Position numbers and translations under genes: made by a program | In this document: positions 59,295-64,000 of the stretch, piece by piece | Position numbering within the stretch: the first letter of the stretch is position 1 | Layout: the number at the start of each line of letters is the position of its first letter | Assembly: GCA_023614405.1 (NCBI GenBank) | Contig: CM042685.1 | Location: forward strand, 233,595,661-233,659,660 | DNA: 64,000 nucleotides | Reading direction: 5' to 3' | Source: Avena insularis | Taxonomy: Eukaryota > Streptophyta > Magnoliopsida > Poales > Poaceae | Notes under the pieces: generated by a model | The model's database searches: none | Seen by the model: only the letters and a program-made list of their open reading frames with translations | Told to the model about the DNA's origin: nothing

Positions 59295-62200
59295 TGTAAC
59301 ATCCCAAAAATCATGATTTCAAAGTTTGCATATAATTCATACATTCATAATCATTTTAGGATCATTTTCAAATAAGATTTCAAAAACAGAAGCATTTGTT
59401 GTCTATTATTTTATGTAAACAAGGCAATGGCCTTATTGCTACTATCTAATATGTGAATACTTATTTTAACCAGAAAAGATTTGAACATATGTTTGATTGA
59501 TATTTCCAAAGCTTGGTCAAATTTTCAAAACAAAATATGAATTCAAAACCATTCATATGGCTATTAAAAATATTTCACTAAGGGCATGGTTTTAAACTTT
59601 ATTTCGAACCCAAAATGAATTTGAGTATGAATAAATGTTTTACACACCCTAGGACACAAGAAACACAATACAAAAATCTGGAGAAAATTCAAATTGAAAC
59701 AGAATTGAAATGGGCATTTAAATTCAAACCAGAAAATCAACTCAAAAAAAAGAAAAAGAGAAATAGAGAAAAAAATAAATATGCTAGCTAACTAACCCAA
59801 CCCAACCCGCGGCCCATCTAGCAGCCCACCTAGCCCACCCGGAAAACCCTCCCCCTCTCTGTTTCTCACCCGCGCGTGTACCCCTCCCTCACTGATGCCT
59901 TGGACACACCTGCCCTGTCATCATCGTCCTCAATCACCGCACGATGACCCGCTCCGCCATTACCTCCCCGCAGTGACGCCACGTTTAATCTCCGCTTAAA
60001 TTCCATTGATGCAGCTCGTGATTCTCTCCCCTGCTCCGGATACTTAACCCCCACCCCTCTGCGACCATTTCCCCTCACTCAGCACCCCCACTCCGCCACG
60101 AGGCTGCCCTTATTTCGCCGAACATCGCCGTTGTCCGACGAACTCCGACGACAAAATTCCGGTGAGCCCGACCACCCCTGTCCTTCTGGTTCATACGAGC
60201 ATGTTCCTTGTGACCTTGTGCATCCTTTGACATTGTTCATTTGCCCGCGCATGACCCAGGCCGCCGTTCCCGTTCACGCCTGCAAGCGACAGAGCCGCCG
60301 CTCAACTCCGGCGATCGATTACGGTAATTCCTGAGCGTCCCTTGACATCGCTTGCATACAACCAGGTTCGCCTTGTCCTTGGGCCGCTACTGATACTACT
60401 GGCTTGTGCTAGGACGATCTAGAGCCTCGGTAATGACCTCGTCTGCAAGGACCCGACTCCTAGGCCTCGCTATAATCGCCGTTACACCACACCAGTAGCG
60501 CCACTGCCGCATCGCCGTCGCTAGCGCCGCCTGTCCTTGGTCATGTGCTCAGCAACGTTGGATCTAGTTCTAACGTTTCAGATTAGATCACTTAAACAAA
60601 CCAGTACGGGCAGATCTGGCCATGCACTGGCACTTAAATCCAACAGCCCACGTTGATTGATCCGTGCGAAATGGTATCAGCCAATAGAAACGGCCCACGT
60701 GGCCTCGCCTGTCTGTTTAAAATTCCAGAAATGATTTTTGAATGTTTAAACTTGTAAATTCAATAACTTTTGTTCTGTTTATCCAAAAAATGCAAATAAG
60801 ATATCAATGGAATCACAAAAATAAATCCTACAAATATATGGGATTCGTTTTGTATTTTGTTTCTATTAAAATGGAATTTTAGGCAGAGACATTTGTGGGC
60901 ATATTTTGTGTATAAAAATTATTTGAAAAATGTTCTAAAGGGAAAATTAAGTTTATTTAGTGTATAATTGTTTTGTTTATGATTCAGTACTGTTTCACTT
61001 GTCTTGTTTGATTTAGAAAAATCATCACATGGCATTTGCATGCATTCATATATTTTTGTTTGTTTATTTTATATGTGAATTTGGTGCTATAATTTTATGT
61101 GTAGATTTTGGTGCTAGTGGTGATTGTGACTGTGAGTATTGTTGTTACTCCCCCAACTACCAAGGCAAGTGGTGCTTCATACTTTTGTCCCAATATTTTC
61201 ACTATGCATTAGAAATATTTTGTATAGGGCTTGCATGATAATTTTTGCTAAGTATCTATATGCTATGCTTGGGAAATCCTAGTAGTTGTAGAATTGTTAG
61301 AAATTTCTCCAAGTTAAGATACTTGCTATTGCCATGCTTAGCCTAGCTAGTAGCAACCAAGGGTGGAATATATACAAACTATGGAAAAATATTTCTAAGT
61401 CTTTGACTTATGTTTTTGCTTAATAAAACAACTAAGTGAGTGAAACACCTAGGTGGAATGGTAATTTCTTGGTGGTTTTGGTTGAGTGGTTACCAGGGAC
61501 CATTTTCCAATGGTCTACCCTGTGTATCTCACTTGTGGAATGCCACCCAGGAACAAAGGGATTTGAGATGCCATATGTTAAGAAGCTTCTAGTGCAACCA
61601 CATGGCATTATGGGCTCTGCCTGGATCATATAGGTTGCAATAACTTAGCCATTTGGACAGTTGGTGGTAGTGGGTGATAGGTTTGGAACGCGTCCATTTG
61701 GTCTAAGGGAAGGCTTCTGAAAGGTCCTGTCTTGGTGAAAATCAAGTCTTGTGGGGAAAGTGCACCACCTCTGCAGAAGGAAGAAACTAAGTACTTAGCC
61801 GTGTCCCCGGTAATGGACAATTTGAGCATCAAGACATGGAAGCTATCAATAATATCCTCATCCCAATTTCTAAGTTAAAACTTGTGGTTGAACAAGGGTG
61901 AGGTTCACCAATGTCTATTGGTGGTTCCTTTGGAGTTTTTGCCAAACAAAAACTTAGTGTTTTTCAACTGGTAGGTAAAACCTATTTTGAGCAAAGCAAG
62001 CCTAAACTACACTTAGCCAAATTCATGTAGAAGCTAGATACTATTATTCTACTAAGGTATCACTTGCCAATACTATTCCAATGTATTGACCCACTGTGGA
62101 TGTAACTTGTGATGTTGCAGGTTACTCTGATGAGGATTAGGGTTATGAGTCTACACTCAACATGCTTGCCTGTGGCACATGAAGATGAAGACTTTTATTT

Positions 62201-62394
62201 ATATTGTTAAGTTAAACTCTTGTACTAGCCTATGGCTATGGAGTTGTAAAAGACTCTGTTATCTTTGGAATGACGTTGTAATAATGACCTTTGTTTCTGT
62301 GTACTTCATCTTAAACTGTGGATGCTAGCATTTGATCTAGGGACTATCATTGCAATCACAGGGAACTTTACCTTTATAAAGGTGGGGTCTTACA
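59295..62394 (+). repeat. 3' LTR of G3
   Basis: Starts TGTAACATCCC, 12 bases after the pol stop, and ends GGTGGGGTCTTACA, about 3.1 kb. The start resembles that of the G2 LTR, and the body differs. The exon-like open frames at 60131 and 61029 are short and without family match. The 5' LTR of G3 is absent from the window. Confidence 0.85.
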
Positions 62395-62663
62395 ACAACC
62401 GCCACATGATAGGCTGCTAAGTGACTCCTACCTTCACCTATAGGTAGATCGTGATATAATCCAAGCTCCTCTGGGAGTTGAATACTCACACGATACTTGG
62501 ATAACATCCGGCCATCATAGTAGGTTACAGTGTTCACTGGAATTCTAGTTGGACAACTAAAAATCTTTAAAAGTTGACGAAGTTGGTCTATTAATGATCC
62601 TTGATAATCATCAAGAGTCTCCTCTTTCCTTACCAAAGTCTGTTTTGGAAACTTTGGTGCCAT
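62395..62663 (-). pseudogene. G4 extra pre-gag ORF, truncated by G3
   Basis: Starts MAPKFPKQTLVRKEETLDDY at 62663 and runs about 89 codons (CPTRIPVNTVTYYDGRML, KYRVSIQLPEELGLYHDLPI, GEGRSHLAAYHVAVV) before the G3 LTR end at 62394 cuts it. Its position, directly behind the leader and primer site of a gypsy 5' LTR, is the same as that of the 332-codon ORF in G2. It has no gag motif. The rest of G4 lies beyond G3, outside or lost. Confidence 0.7.
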
Positions 62664-62865
62664 AGCTCTGTATATCAGAAAAATATTTTTATTAGTAACT
62701 AATAATATATTACATCATAATAAAGAATTATTGCACTAAAACATATAACGGAATATTCACATTTGAATACCCATTATATTTCTTTTAGAGAATTCTTTAT
62801 CGTTGCTACACTCTCCTATAGGTAATACCCTTTACTAGGTTTCCAACCTAAGGTCAAAGCAATTT

Positions 62866-62877
62866 GCTCTGATACCA
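62866..62877 (-). other. Primer binding site of G4
   Basis: Minus strand TGGTATCAGAGC, two bases from the LTR end. Confidence 0.85.
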
Positions 62878-62879
62878 AC

Positions 62880-64000
62880 TGAGGTGACCCAGCATACCAC
62901 TACATGTGTATTACACTATAGTCGTTGACATGACATCCACAGAACACCGTTCTGTAAATATCACATCCCTCGGAGTGGTACAACAAAAACATTGTGGGTC
63001 CATATTACAAACATTCACACATTATTATTATTACAATACCAGATGTTCAAGACTTCAAAAGGATTCAACTTACAAACCAAACCATAAAGTGTTTCAGCAG
63101 AATTTAAAAGTAGCAACTCCAACTAGGAGTTGAGCTCAGCAGCTTATTCTATAGATTTCATGTTTCTCGGCTCCGTAGGTTACTACTAACTAGAATATTT
63201 AGTTGGACTCGTTATCATCGACACCATAGCAGATTTCGTAATCCACTCCTTCAACACCTCCTGACAGGTTAGGCTCCTCGTAATACACATCTTCTTGGCA
63301 TTCGGCTGCATACATTGGCGTATCTTCGGGATCCTCAGAGTCTAAGAAAGGCATCAAAGGAAAGGATGAGTAACAGCGTTACCCAACAAGTTCATTATAT
63401 GCAAGGTGGGAAGTTTGATGCTCTAACTACCACCTCGGATTATAAGTCCTTGGCACTATGCAGTTTTTGTAAATCTTTCTTCAAATATTGATTTTATTAT
63501 AAAAAAATCTATGACCATCAGCCTTCCTAGGTTGACCAGAACTTTCATGGAGTTCCTTTCCTGCCGCGTTCGCAGCTCCTTCCCGGAACAGGGAGTAACA
63601 AGTTACAATTCGTACACTCTACATAGGTCCGTTACTTTACCCATGAGAGATCAACTCCTTGTGCACAACCGGGCATACTTTCCCGTCCACAATTCCATGA
63701 TGTCGGGCCCAGTAGTTGTTCCAAGCCAATCACTGCCCCCTTCGCGACCTCGCATGCCTTCTTGGTGTACACCATGCCCACATATTGAATTACGGCAATG
63801 GTTTGTACAGACCGTTAGATGCCAAAACTATCGTGGGACGTTGAGGGTTCCCACCCATATGCTGCATATCCTCTATGAATTACCAATTAATATGCACGCT
63901 ACAAGGATAACAGCCATGACCTGCACATCCGGCTACATGCGAGAGGAAGAAGATACAGCTGACTTCTCTGTCCCATTCCAAATCTCATGGCTAACGCGTG
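62880..64000 (-). repeat. 5' LTR of G4, partial
   Basis: Begins next to the primer site, with no coding content, and continues past the window edge. Confidence 0.75.

Larger units (their letters stand above)
62395..64000 (-). mobile_element. Gypsy-type element G4, 5' part only
   Basis: Contains the truncated ORF, a 200-base leader, a primer site (62866-62877) and a 5' LTR starting TGAGGTGACCCAGC at 62880 that runs off the window. It was the target of the G3 insertion. Confidence 0.8.

Overview
The window is plant nuclear DNA from a grass, most likely a Triticeae cereal (wheat, Aegilops or barley type). The grounds are a group-1 grass-pollen type beta-expansin, Stowaway MITEs with the classic TACTCCCTCCGT-like ends, an Angela/WIS-like copia family whose LTR starts TGTTGGAATTATGCCCTAGAGG, and dense nesting of LTR retrotransposons. 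The species cannot be fixed from sequence alone. A run of 100 N (46198-46297) marks an assembly gap.

Layout. 16-1273 (+): a broken Myb/SANT-like gene with a NAM-associated C-terminus, possibly part of a Harbinger element ending near 1512. 1874-3065 (-): a three-exon beta-expansin gene, the only apparently intact host gene, with a Stowaway MITE in intron 1. 3661-8317: small DNA elements and a short non-autonomous LTR element, most with exact target-site duplications (hAT MITE 3661-3788, CACTA 5215-6222, short LTR element 6462-8002, Stowaway 8250-8317). 8480-14197 (+): a complete but decayed Ty1-copia element with TA...TA LTR ends and an RS-rich linker in its polyprotein. 14347-14519: another Stowaway. 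14520-17055: no recognisable gene.

17056-35045 is one broken host gene, a neprosin-domain (DUF239) pseudogene on the minus strand, split in its last exon by a 16.6-kb Ty3-gypsy element (G1, 17249-33870, TSD TTGGA). G1 is itself split in gag by an L1-type LINE (21795-30695, 11-bp TSD), and the LINE is split in ORF1 by a solo Angela-like LTR (27851-29571, TSD CTTTT).

35294-46197 is a second gypsy element (G2, minus) with long LTRs and an extra 332-codon ORF between its primer binding site and gag. 46298-47153 is a foreign repeat fragment. 47154-62394 is a third gypsy element (G3, plus), 5' truncated, split in its integrase by a nearly complete Angela-like copia element (49791-58441, TSD GATTG). 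G3 in turn sits in a fourth gypsy element (G4, minus, 62395-64000 and beyond), which also starts with a non-gag ORF.

The sequence thus reads as two stacks of insertions: neprosin gene < G1 < LINE < solo LTR, and G4 < G3 < copia. The boundaries rest mostly on matching TSDs and on reading frames that rejoin across an insertion. I found no convincing new multi-gene system. The most unusual material is the extra pre-gag ORFs of G2 and G4, the RS-rich copia linker, and the G1 polyprotein that ends inside its own 3' LTR.
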